This document shows positions 12,722-25,000 of a stretch of 64,000 bases of DNA, in pieces (position 1 is the stretch's first letter; the number at the start of each line of letters is the position of its first letter). Both the position numbers and the translations under genes were made by a program. The stretch is from Onchocerca lupi (taxonomy: Eukaryota > Nematoda > Chromadorea > Rhabditida > Onchocercidae). The stretch covers positions 1-64,000 of the forward strand of contig JAOVVO010000242.1 of the NCBI GenBank assembly GCA_028564675.1, given 5' to 3'. The notes beneath the pieces are model-generated. The model was not told where the DNA came from. It saw only the letters and a program-made list of their open reading frames with translations, and did not search any database.

Positions 12722-15700
12722 TTATGGTTAGGAAAGAAATCATAGAGAAGTGGTAAGAGATAACTGTGATAAATTGAGGAGAAATTTTCTTTCATGTTTT
12801 CAAATTTTAGCTTTTAGAGTTGTAATATATATTGTTTTATTTTTAATGCTTTCGCTTTTCATAAACACTTTTGCTTTCATCCCTTAATTCATTCTTATTA
12901 AACTTTTAGGTTTGGTAGTGCATATCAGATATTTGTTTCTTTAATCGCACGGTCATCATCTACAATTTTTCTAATTGCTTTGCTTTCGTAGAATATGATT
13001 GCATATGATAACTGATCATATCGGACACGGCGCTGCGTTATGTCATACCTGGACATTCGGTCCTAATATAACTTAATGATCATTTTAATTTTTAAACCAT
13101 GGTTGAATGTATTTAAATCAACCATTAATTTCGATTCGCAAGCGAATAAATTTATTGATGTTATTAACATGAATATTTCTGCAAACAAACTCATGTCAGA
13201 ATGCTTTTTTTCTGCCATACGCAGAATGGACTTAGCATAAGTAAAGAGGGCATAAGGTTAGCTGTTTTGGATGTAAATTCATTCTGATCATTTTAGCTTA
13301 CTGCTTTACTTCTACTTTAACCTTTTTTACAACAGTTTTAAAATCTTTTTTTTTTTGTTGTTCAGTCGTCTGATTTATTTTGCTTGCAATATATATCGCA
13401 TCGAAAATATTCGTTTGTTGTGATGTGTTTGTTCATCTGTCCAAGTGAATGTAAATTTATAATTGTTCCTTTTTTATTATCATATTTTGTGAGCAATTGA
13501 AATGGCCGCTTACATGCACTGAGAATGATTTTAAATGGGAATGAAAACAAAAAAGGAAGAAAGAACATTTAAACTTAGGCAATTCCTGAATAGACTTTGG
13601 TAACCATAGCAATTAAAATTAAAAGAAACGAAATATTTGATACTACGTTAATTAGGAATTGAAGAATATCTAATAGAGATATGAGACTCATCTAAGCAGT
13701 GGATTCTTTTTGTGTTTTCTTTGTAATTTAAATCAAGTTCTTGTTTGATTCATGATAAATTATATAATCTCCCAAGACAATATCTTAGGAGATTACATAA
13801 TTTTTTCATTCAGTTAAAACAATCAAACTGGAATTGACAGTTGATAATATCATTCAAGATGCAAGTTAATATTGATATTAGTTGAATGTTACACTGTAAG
13901 AAAAAGTCATCTCTTTTCTGCATTATTATTTGAAACTGTTTTATTGTGTAAAACGAAATTATATTGCAGATGAATGTCGTCGGACAACGTTAACATTTTA
14001 AGGCGATCGCTACAGATGACGAATTTGAAACTATTAATAAGTGGATGAAGAAACTATTGTCTTAACGTTGGTTGAATGTAAACAAATAGCTTTTGCATAA
14101 TCTAAAACAAGGAAACGAAAGTTTTCGGCTTTTCTTTCTATTCCTATCTATCTCTTTGCTCCCTCTTTCCCTTTCCCTCTCTATCTCTCCTTCCCTCTCT
14201 CTCTCTCCTCTATCTGGAAAGCTAATAAAAACGCCTTAGTAAAGCTTAAAAGTAGGAATTATTTTTAGTGCTAAAGATATTTTCTGTTTTTTTAAAGAGA
14301 AGTTTTCTTTCTTTCACTTTTTCAAATTTTTAATTATTTAGACATATTCTTAACTGAAAATGACGTAATATTCAAGAGATGTAGTTATGGATCCAATATT
14401 GGGTAGTCCTAATTTTGTCTGATGAATTGTGTCTATATTTGGATTGATTACATCCTATTAAGATACGAATCAGACTTTAAAAGTATTTTCCATCTCATTT
14501 GGTTTCTTCACTTACAGTTTATTGTTAAACAAATCACTTAATTATTTTTGTAATCTCTAATTTTCCGAAAAATTTCAGATTTTCAAGAATTTTTTAATTT
14601 CATTTCAAATTTAGTATTCCATCTTCATTGATGTTTTTACTGACTGCTGTACTTGGAAGTTCTGTTAATGTGATTCTGCTTCGGGAATTTCCTTTTTTGT
14701 TCAGCCAAAATTATGAAATACAATCATTTCTGCAAAATAACTACATTTCAAGAACAAAAAAATTCTGCACGGCAAAAGAAAAGTATTCTGCAAAAGTTTT
14801 TTTTACAATTATCCAAATGGAAATGAACGGATTTATTTTGCACTACTCATATCACTTAATTATGAGTAGGAACTTGCCTGTTACAATTTTTAATTTATTT
14901 TTGTTTTCTTTTGAAACTGATGAAGTCTACGTGAAAGTATACTCATAGAATATTTTGTTGACTTAGAAATAGATCATTTTTTATTCTTTTGTTTCATTAT
15001 GGGTTGTTTGATTCATATATTAACATGGGAATGATATTAAAGTACAAGTATAGGAAATGGAATTTGCAATATTTTTTCTAGTAGCACTAATGCAAAAACA
15101 TTTATTTTTACCGACAAACCTTTTTCTTTTTTTTTTTTTAAATTTCCATACATTTGTTATTTTTGTTTCTCTTTTTCTCTTTCAAACTTGTTCGTTTTAT
15201 TTCTGGTTGTGTTGTTAGTTCTGTTTTTGTTCTCATTGTTAAGCACGTATATGCTTGTAAGGATTATTTTCGCTTGCATGCATATATAGTGCATTTCTTG
15301 TGTAATAAGGAAATATAGATTTTAGATATGTTAGGAAGTATGCGGAGAAGATATAAAATCAAAATAATGAAGAAAGTTTATGAATTTAATCAATTCATCG
15401 ATCAAGTTTATGCTTTCATTAGTTCCTCTTTTTCATATTTTTTCTCTCTTTTTATTATGTTGAATATGATGAAATAGAATGATTTGATTTTGCGGTGAAT
15501 TTCATTGCTTTCAATAAAATTTAAAACATATGGAAATTGCATTTATTCTGCTTAACATCAATGAAAAAAAAGTAGATTGTCATTCGAGATTCAAATATAA
15601 TAAAATTACATTTTTTCCTTGCGGCAGTGGTTTATTTCAATAGTTTTTGAATTTGTGAAATATCCGCTGATAGATAACAAATAATCATTATTTTAATATT

Positions 15701-16446
15701 ATTTGAAAACACTGTTTTCTGTATGTAATAACAATATATGTTTTAAGAGAAAATCCAGAAATAATTTGTAGTCTGTTTATAATTTGAATTTTTCTTCAAT
15801 TCCAGCTATATCCCTATATAGCCAATGGATCAGTACAAGAAAAGCAAACAATTTTTTTATTCAAGAAGAGCCAATCTTAAAAGACCATTTCCATTGCCAT
15901 TTGATAATCTAAATGAGAAAATATAAGTGGTACATTTTAAGGATAATAATAATTGAAGAAAATAATGGCATATTTAGATAGAATTAGGCAGCAACAAATT
16001 TTGGATCATTCAAATTTTTTATTTTAGCTGTTCTTTGGCATACATGAATGAATTTCATTTTGTTTTAATAGTTTCAGAATAAAGGATTTACTTACATGCC
16101 ATGCACATTATTGTGCAAATCTTAGTCGATAAGTTTAGTTAATGATGCAAATTTTGCTCAATAAATGTGCAAGTAGGCACAGATAGGGAAATGAGAGAAT
16201 AATAGGAAATGAAGGAGAAAAACTATGCTCAATTATATGAGGCAACGAATAATTATTTATAAGTAAACAATTGCAACAATAATAGTAATAAACTGTTGTC
16301 AGTAATGTAATTTATTAAATTGCAAGAATTCAATTAATACAAATCATAATCAACAATAACTAGAAATATTAATGAATAATAAATTTCGAATCCATTTAAC
16401 ATCGAATCGTTTGAAATATCTCTTAAAATTCCATTTTAATTTGAAA
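12722..16446. other. Gene-poor AT-rich region with a pyrimidine-rich tract
   Basis: The first few hundred bases are presumably the 3' UTR and terminator region of the coiled-coil gene. A C/T-only-like tract at about 14120-14214 (repeats of TCTC, CCCTCT and CTATCT) stands out from the AT background. A 106-codon open frame at 14628-14948 has no splice context, no recognisable domain and biased F/L/I/N composition, so I do not call it a gene. Confidence 0.55.
14120..14214. repeat. Polypyrimidine (CT-rich) tract
   Basis: About 95 bases are almost purely C and T, with irregular CTCT, CCTT and TATC units. Such a tract could form unusual DNA structure or simply be a decayed microsatellite. It lies in a gene-free region 1.4 kb after the coiled-coil gene. 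Confidence 0.85.
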
Positions 16447-17160
16447 TCTTAACTGCACATAGTTTACAGTTGAAATCGGATCTTCTTTTACAGTAATTTT
16501 TCTTGTGCCTTTTCATATTAGATGATAGTGAAAACTTTTTGCCGCATAATTCGCAACTCTGCGGCTTTTTCTTTGGTATCTTTCGCATTTGTATGCTTCA
16601 AAGTTTATAATCGAGCGAATCGTAAAATCATGTTTATCATACACATGGTGTTTTAAACTGCTTGACTGACTGAAACTTTTCTCACATTTCGAACATTTGT
16701 ACGACTTTCTCTTAGTATGAATTCGTATGAATTCTTATGAATTCGCATGTGGACGTTTTAAATCTGATCATTGAGAAAATCTATTTCGCATACCTCACAA
16801 AGGTAGGATTTCTTACTGCTATGAGTATGCAAATGAGATTGCAAATTTGATAATCGAAGGAAACTTATCCCGTACATCTCACAAAGATGGAACTTCTCAC
16901 CAAGTTTGAATTTATGAATGAGATTTCAAACTGTTTAATGTTTTAAAATTTTTCCCGCATTCCAGACAATTGCGCTTCTTCTCTCCAGCATTCAGCATTT
17001 TAATTCTCAAATTTCCCATTAATTTTTCTTGACGTCCACCATACTTAATTCTCTTTTTTCCTATCTCTTCTTGGATTGATAAGTTCCATAAATTCATTAC
17101 TTTGTCTTTACTTTCTTCTGAAATTAATAAGCCAAATAATCCTATTTGTTTCTCACTCAC
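16447..17160 (-). pseudogene. Decayed C2H2 zinc-finger gene, copy 1
   Basis: Reading the minus strand from 17160, an open frame starts MSEKQIGLFGLLISEES and reaches a first finger, CLECGKNFKTLNSLKSH, then hits a stop. In a shifted frame a second finger follows with its second Cys replaced by Tyr (CEMYGISF, then SHLHTH). A third begins CEVCEIDF and stops. A fourth (CSKCEKSFSQSSSLKHH) and a fifth (CELCGKKFSLSSNMKRH) are in further frames and look intact, the fifth with a C2HC-like end. Several fingers in one order but with stops, shifts and a lost ligand mean a decayed multi-finger gene. C2H2 proteins usually bind nucleic acid. It might be rescued only if introns removed the breaks, and I see no suitable splice sites. 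Confidence 0.7.
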
Positions 17161-17589
17161 TTTTGATAAACCAACGGCTCTGTTTGCTACAGTTGCGCTT
17201 CCTCAAATTATATAATATTACCCATCTCAAATTGTGTTAAAAATTTGAAATTTCCGAAAAGAAGTGTTTTTTCTTTTTTTTTTCCCTCCAAAAATTTAAT
17301 GAACTTGCGATAAGTAAAAATGCTTATTTACATGTTTACCTTGAAGTTGTGAAATCTTTCATATAATATGAAATTCTAAAAAGCATTCAATATTGTGTGA
17401 TGTAAGAAATATAAATAGAAGTTATAAAGTGAAATTGGTAGGACAGAAATTGCAAGCCTTGATTGATGAATCTTGAAAAAATCGCACATTTAAATGCTTG
17501 TCATTTGGACGTGGCAGTTCACGTGTATTCACTTTTTCCACATCTTCAAAATTGAAATGATATTCGCAGCGAAATGGAAAAATTGTAAT

Positions 17590-18280
17590 TTAGAGGAATC
17601 TATTCCTCATACCGTACCAAGATACAGTAGAGAAGTCTATTCCTCATACCGTACAAAGATACAGTTTCCTCTTCGCATATACAAGCATATGATACTGTAA
17701 ATTCGATAATCGAAGCAAACTTATCCCGTACAAAGATAAAACTTCTCAGCGATGAATCATGCATTTCAGATAAGTGTACATCTTCTCTTCAACATGAATC
17801 AGCGTCTAAATTTTCAAATTTCCTCTAAATTCTTCTTGACGTTCATCATAATTGATTTCTTTTCTTTTTTTTCGTTCATAAATTTTTTGTCTCAAATTTT
17901 CTTCCATTTATTTGATTTTACTTTACTTACAATTTTTCCATCCTTCAAAATTAAAAATATTAGCAACAGTTTATTCAATACCTCTCTTGTAATTTACATT
18001 ATTGATTTATATAAGCAAAAAATTTCAATCTCATGCTATCCAATCATTCAGATTATTTTTATGATAAATTTAAAAAAAAAAAAAAATCTATACTTGGCTT
18101 GTTGTTCATTCTCTTCTTGGACTGATGCAGCTCCGCTTTTTGTTCTTTGTTCTTTGCTCTCTACAGTTAAATTCAATTCAATTGATAATTCAAATAGTCT
18201 TAATTGTTCCTTAATCATTTCCAATTTTGATAATTACAATAGCTCTGTTTTTTTCTCGTTTGTACTTAATCCTTAATTGT
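17590..18280 (-). pseudogene. Decayed C2H2 zinc-finger gene, copy 2 (diverged tandem copy)
   Basis: Minus-strand sequence here resembles copy 1. The segment around 17700-17750 matches the region around 16840-16890 (ATAAGTTTGCTTCGATTATC against ATAAGTTTCCTTCGATTATC). The segment near 17830-17860 matches the CGTCAAGAA stretch of copy 1. The segment at 18110-18280 reads MIKEQLRLFELSIEL and SVQEEN, like the GLFGLLISEE and SIQEEI of copy 1. No complete finger survives. A 174-codon open frame on the plus strand over this interval is an antisense shadow of low complexity. This is a more decayed paralogue than copy 1. Confidence 0.5.
17599..17672. repeat. Two-copy 37-bp tandem repeat
   Basis: TCTATTCCTCATACCGTAC and the following AAGATACAGT occur at about 17599 and again at about 17636 with one base different (C/A). 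The repeat lies inside zinc-finger copy 2, where it adds to the disruption. Confidence 0.85.
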
Positions 18281-18652
18281 ATGAATTGTTAAAAGATCGT
18301 GCATATAAATTTTTACTCAGGTAAAAGTGAATGACAAATCCAGGTGTAACAATGACAGGAAAATTTTGCAATTAAAGTTTATTCAATCTTTTTTTACGGA
18401 ATAAATTTATTTATCTAATTGTTATATTAGATAGTAAAAAATAATTTATGCAAAGCAGTGTCACATTTTTTGTACAATTTTATTTGATTTTATTTATAAT
18501 TTTTCCATTCTTCAAAATTAAAAATACTAGTAAGAGTTTATTTAATATCTCGCTTGTAATTTACATTATTAATTTATAAATGCAAAAAAACTTCAATTTC
18601 ATGCTAACCCAATCATTCAGATTATTTTTATGCTAAATTTGAAAAAAAATTT
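17911..18652. repeat. Direct repeat pair of about 165 bp (17911-18075 and 18481-18652)
   Basis: The two segments share long near-identical blocks, such as TTCTTCAAAATTAAAAATA-like, CTTGTAATTTACATTATT and CAATCATTCAGATTATTTTT, in the same order and orientation, with scattered substitutions. The first overlaps the 5' part of zinc-finger copy 2. It looks like an old local duplication rather than a named mobile element, as I see no terminal repeats or target-site duplication. Confidence 0.8.
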
Positions 18653-21600
18653 ATCTGAAAATTTGTACAATAATATTATCATTTATATTGGTCAACAAAT
18701 GAAAAACAAGATTTGACAGTTTATGAGTAAAGTAAAAGTTGTTCGAAAGAAAATCTCTGTTCTTCAATTTTCTCGAAAATCTATTCGTTATTATGAATTA
18801 AATGAAAAACAACGAATCTGTCAAAATGATGTGCATTGAATTTTCAGATTATTGGCATAATATTAATGATATTTTAGTCGAACAGTAGGATGGAATCTTA
18901 ATCGAATAATAAAAATATTTTCTAGTTTAATGAAAAATGTATTAAATTTTAATATATATTTTTGAATAACATCAAATTTTGAATTATTTTTAAAGCCATA
19001 TAACTGAAATAAAAATAGCACACGTATTTGACGGCATTGACGTTGCTGTCTATTTCATGCGTTAAAAAAAAGTTTCGTATGTCATCGCATTTTTTGACGT
19101 AATATTTTAAACAAAGTTGCGACTACTGAAATAATTTCAAAGAATTTGTTCTTCTTTTCAAAATAAAAGTAAATTATAAATTACGATATGTTGAAAATCA
19201 TTAGCATCCAATTCACTCAGACAATTCTTACTAACGAATTCATATAATTTTATCCCAAATATTCATTGATTGCACATTTTTGAAACACAATATTATTAGA
19301 CGACTTTATGAGACTCATGCAATGAATAAATCAAAATGTAAAATTATTGTAATTCATGCAAAAAATTAATAAATGCTTGGAAATTTTTTTCTTAAATTGA
19401 TAAAAAACTTTTTTCTCTTAATTTCATTTTTTAAAAAGAAAAGAAAAGAGGAGAAATTCCATTATTCTTACTAATTATGAAATATTTAATTAGAAATATT
19501 TATTAGAAAGTCTCTTGTTGTTTCAAAAAATTTATCTTAATATTATCATATTGTAAGTAATGATAGTAACATTGATATTGGGATGCTTCTAAAGAAAGAA
19601 TTTTGGAACTTTTATACCAAATGCAAATATGAAATTAAATATTTATCGTATAATGGTTTAGTTTAGGTAAAAAAGGATGGCAAGCCAAGATTCGATTCCA
19701 AGAATCGATTGTTATTCAAATTAATTTCGATAAATCTTTATATTTCCAATTTAAATAAAGCATTATAGTCATAAAATCTGATTTAATCAAAAAAAAAAAA
19801 ATAGTTTTTTCGGATGGAAGTAAAATTATTAGTATAATTATTTTGATCAGTTTTGCATTTTTTTTTTTTTTTGAATTTTTTCTATTAATAAAAAAAAAAA
19901 ATTTTGCGTACTTTTTAAAATTTACAAAATTTTCATCACATTTCAAAATTTTATGAATATCAATCGTTTTTTTTTTTTTTTTTTTTATCATAAAATTGCA
20001 TATGATTTGTGCTATGTAAATTTCCTGATCAAAGTTTTAATGTAATTGCTCCTTCCGAATATTTCATGATAAAAATTCAGAAATGTGATTGATGTTGAGA
20101 GATTAATTGGCGATGAAATTTGACAAAATGATTGTTTGATTGAGCGTATGGGGAGGAACTTTACCGCAACAGGATTATTAATGAGTTTTATGCATTGTTA
20201 TTGAGAACAAAATAATTCTTCTGAATTTGATTGAATGTTGGGAATTTTCAAAATATATTAATCACCCATAGATTATTTTAGGAAGAGGAAATTTATGATT
20301 GTTGTTTGAATTAATTTCAATTTAAATTATATATAATTTGTGTCTTTCATTGTTTAATTTTTGCAATTTTAAATATTCATTCTTCGATCAATTTTGATTT
20401 TTTAATTTGTCATATTTTGATTTCAATTTATTTGTCTTTTTTTTTTTTTTTTTTAATATTTTTGCAATTCAATCGATTATTTAGAAAAAAACCCATACAA
20501 ATCTATGAAATATAATTAACAGTCTTCTTTTCTGTTCTTCTATTAGAAAATATTTAAAAATTTTTATTAATTACTTAAATTTGTTGGATCTTTAAAATTT
20601 GCTGTAATTTAAATTAAACTAAATTGTTCTATTAAAACATCATATCACTTGAATTTAAATTAAACTAAATTGTTCTATTAAAACATCATATCACTTGAAT
20701 TTAAATTAAACTAAATTTTTCTATTAAAACATCATATCTCTCGAAACTATTAGATTCTGTTTTCAAAACGTGAAAAGCATATTCATCCGAAAATATTTAT
20801 AGAAATTACTAATTTCTTTGTAATTTTTTCTTGTATTTTCATTTCTTCGTTGTAGAATGAAGTAGTATCGCATGAAACAAGTCTTTCTTCCTTGAGAAGA
20901 ATTGTCGAAATACACCAAATTTCATCACTAGTTGAGCAAAAATCTTGTTTCGTAAAATGTATTATAATCACTAAAATTTAGAAAAATGACCGATCATCAA
21001 TTTAAATATTAGAATTTCAGAATCTTTTTTTTTCACTATCGATTAAATTTTAATACGTATTAGATATGCATTTTCAAGTAAAAATTTGACATTAATAGCA
21101 AGAAATTCATAAATAATTGAAAGTTTTTTTTATAGATCTCTTCTTTTGTTTTGTTTTGTTTTTTTTTTTTTTTGGCGAAATTTGAACAGGAAATTTAAGC
21201 ATTTATCTATGTTAAATATATAATAATAAAAAGAAAAATATGAAAGAAAAAAGATAGATTACAAATGATTTCATATTTTTTGCAAATTATTTTAAAGAAA
21301 TTTCTTAAATTTTAACTTTATTAATCAATAGGAACATGCTTCACCGGACTTTGTTCGAAGCAATTCATTCGATTTATTATTTCAATTTATTTGGTTAACA
21401 GATTGTTTACTAAACATTTTCTGATCATATGCAATTTTAATCCTATTTTTGCTTCATATTATCATATTTCAATTATTTAAAGCTATTCATAAATAATCTA
21501 TTTCGTAAACAAATAGATTTTTGCATATTTTTCAATCTTTGATCGCTGGAAATTTTTTCTTTTCATTAGTTAAAATTAAATGAAAATAAATTGATATGCT

Positions 21601-22069
21601 CAACAATGTATTAAATATTTTTATTAGAAATTTTCTCTTTAAAAAACGGAATCACATATTTTTCATGATATTTTTGAATATTGTTGCAAACTTTGTATGT
21701 TTCTAAGATTTATCTCAATTAATCCGATTGTTATTTTTAAAATTTTTGGAATAATTTTGAATAAAATAGATTCATCATAGGATATGGTTCTATCATAATG
21801 AATATTTTATTTCAATTATTCCATGTTTAAGAAATCGTTGTCCTAAAACAGGAAGTAATTATTTCTTCCGCATTTGTTTTTTTTTTTTTTGAATTTTAAG
21901 AAAGAAAATGTTTCATTTTACAAAATCTCTTCATTTTCTCATGTAATAATTGTACTTTAATTTTGAATTATTTCAATTTGACTATTATTTCACTTATTTT
22001 AGCTCATTGCTTGAATTTTTTTTTTTTCAATTTTAAATCCTTTTTTTTTTTTTTTTTTTTCAGTTTGAA
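18653..22069. other. AT-rich intergenic region upstream of the esterase
   Basis: No supported gene. It contains many T and A runs (for example about 19790-19800, 19860-19900, 19970-19986 and 20436-20455) and a three-copy tandem repeat described separately. It ends with a T run and TTTCAG at 22063, seven bases before the esterase ATG; this is either a trans-splice acceptor or the end of an intron after an unseen 5' exon. Confidence 0.55.
20606..20743. repeat. Three-copy 46-bp tandem repeat
   Basis: A 46-bp unit containing AATTTAAATTAAACTAAATT and CTATTAAAACATCATATC starts at 20606, 20652 and 20698. The first two copies are nearly identical and the third has a few changes. It is non-coding and lies 1.3 kb upstream of the esterase. 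Confidence 0.92.
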
Positions 22070-25000
22070 ATGAAATTAAATAAGCGACATAAACATCTGC
22101 AAGAAAAGAAATCACCACAGATCGAAACTAAAAATGGCATTGTTGAGGGTAAACAAATACAATGTAACAAAGGTTTGGTTAATGTTTACCTTGGTATTCC
22201 ATATGCAAAACCACCTGTTGGAGAACGTCGATTCAAGGTTTTTTTTATTTAAATTTCAATCTTTAATCTATGAAATTTCATCAGAACACAAATTACTTAC
22301 TTCATTGTCACAGAATGAAATTGAAATGAAAGTTTCTAGTTCTGAAAAATTTTTCCATAAATCTTACTGATGAAATTTACAATACATGAAAATATGCATT
22401 ATCATTTTAAAATAACTTTTGATAATTATTGAAGGTATTTGTATGGCATACTTTTTCTTGCTAATTTAATTGACAATTAAAATTTGCTTGATTATCTGAA
22501 ATAAATAAGCTTTCAGAGGAATAAAATAAATATGAAAAAGTTGAATATTCGTCTGAAAAAAAAAAAAAGATTAAATTAGATTTTCAAATAATCTTTTTCT
22601 TTTTTCTTTTGATTTTTTTTTTTTTTTTTCTAAAATTTTCTTAGGATGAAGAGAAAATTGAAACAAATATGTTTTGAGACGAAAACATTTCAGAAACCTG
22701 AAGCAATTTCATCATGGATTGGTGTTCTGAAGTGTAAACGATATCGAAGTCGAGCACCACAAAATGATTTTTTTTGGGATCGAATAAATTTAGGTGTTGG
22801 AAAGGATGAAGATTGTCTTTATTTGAATATTATCACACCAGGATGGAAACCACAACCGGAATTTGTAAATCATACATTATTAATTAATTAGCAAATTCAA
22901 TTTTATGAAATAGTATTTCTCGGTAGCATTTAAATATCTATGTTTGCATAATTTGAATTTTATTAATTTTAAGCTTAATAGAATATAATCAATAATTTTA
23001 ATAGAATATATCCAGTTTCAAATAGTCTCAATTTTTTGCTTTTTTTTTTAATTTTTTTTTTTGTTTTTTGCTGATTTAATGCTTCAAAATTTTCTTTTTC
23101 ATAGAATTTTGAAAATATTATTTCAGAAGAATGGTTTTCCAGTGATGTTTTACATTCATGGTGGTGGTTATATGATCGATTCGGCGGTAGCATATCATTA
23201 CTCGAAAATTGCCAAGTAGTAAAATTTATTTTAAAAGATCTTGGAAATAGCCAAATAAGAAATAAATTAAACACAAAATCATACTTTTTAATTTTTGAGT
23301 AATTTAAATAAAAAAAACCACCATATTTTTCGAAAAGTTTGGTTAGCTAATTAAATTACTATTTGTAATCACCCAATTATCACCAAATTTAATTGGATGA
23401 TTTCATTTGAATAATTTCGATCTTCTTTTTTAGACTTCTGGTACCTAAAGATATAATTGTTGTGACAATTCAGTATCGTCTTGGCTTTCTTGGCTTTTTC
23501 ACTACTGGTGATGAGATTTGTCCCGGTAATTTTGGCATCTGGGATCAGGTTTTTCTTTCTTCCTCTCGTAAATTGTTTACACAAATTAAAATTATAATTT
23601 TTTTGATGAATTCAATTTTCATGCATAGAATTTTGTTATTTTTTAATACGATCCAGATTATGGCGTTAAAATGGGTGAAAGAAAATATCGAATATTTTGG
23701 CGGTGATCCTGATCGAATAACTGTAATTGGCCAAAGTGCTGGTGCTGCATCTGCTGATCTCTTGGCTTTATCACCGCATAGTCGAGGTTATCTCTTGGCT
23801 GATCTCTTGGCTTTATCACCGCATAGTCGATGTTATTGCCAAATATTGATTGAATTTCAAAAATGAAAATTTTGACAAAATCCAAAGAAAGCATGTAGTA
23901 ATGAGAGATTGATATATCGATTGAATTTTTTTTTTGAAAATTAGTGATTGAGTAAACTTTTCAATGCTTTTCGCTTTCGAATATATGAAAGAAGGCATTT
24001 CTTGTAATGTTGTTTTAAAAGTTTCATAAAAAAGAAAAATTATTCATTTCCAATTTAATATTTAATCTTTATGGAAACAAATTTTGCAGATCTTTTCAAG
24101 CAAATTATATTATTAGGCGGTAATGCCGAATGTCCTTGGGCAGTATCAAATACCAAAGCAGTAATCGATTATTGCTTTCAACGAGCCAAAAAGTTAGGCT
24201 GGCAAGGTAGAAATTTGATTTTATTATTATTTGTTCATTTTATCTTATTTTTCAACAGTGCAAAATTCAATTTTCATTTTTGCTTGATTATTTTAAATGA
24301 TTATTTTAATGATTATTACTATGATTATGATGATTACTTTAGGCACTGATAATGCAGAAATGATAAGATTTCTGCGTAAATTACCGGCTTCAAAACTTGC
24401 TGCTAACTTTGTCGGTAACAAACAATTGTTTGCCACTGGTCGTTTACCGTTAACACCAGTAATTGATAATGATCTGATACCGTGTTCGATTACTGAACTT
24501 CGAAAACAATCACCTACAAAGCCTTCACTTGTTGGCCTTACCGAAGATGAAGGCCTCATTTTTGGTAAACTTTTTTCAATAGCTTCATTTATTTACTTGC
24601 TTTATTCCTATCGGATCTATTTAATAAAACGTTAGAAATTCATTTTGTTCAATTTTCATTAAATCGATAAATATATTCTTTTCTTTTTTTTAAATCATAT
24701 TCTTCATTTCATTTTAAAAAATATTTTTCGTTTTTTTTTTTTTTAAATAAAAAATGAAATTTATAATCAAAACAAATTTCAGTAGCAATTGGTCGATTGG
24801 CATGCAATATGAAAAATATGGAAATGGGAATTCAAATAGTAGAAGAAAAAATTAAAGGAAATGAAATTGATGCACAACGATTGATCAATCAAATTTACTT
24901 AAATCGTAACAATGGTGATGTTAACAATCGACGAAACATTCGACGAGCCTTTATTGATGTGATTTTTTTTTTTTTTTAATTTTAAAATTATCAAATAATT

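Noticed and set aside
13005..13070. GC-richer patch resembling a tRNA or hairpin gene
   Set aside because: I could not fold it into a cloverleaf or a convincing long hairpin by eye, and no anticodon arm is evident.
14628..14948. 106-codon open frame on the plus strand
   Set aside because: F/L/I/N-rich composition, no splice sites in context and no recognisable domain; typical of chance frames in AT-rich DNA.
17752..18276. 174-codon plus-strand open frame
   Set aside because: Low-complexity F/I/S/N sequence antisense to the decayed zinc-finger copy 2; better explained as a shadow.
24293..24559. 88-codon minus-strand frame over esterase exon 7
   Set aside because: Antisense shadow of a clearly coding exon with intact family motifs on the plus strand.
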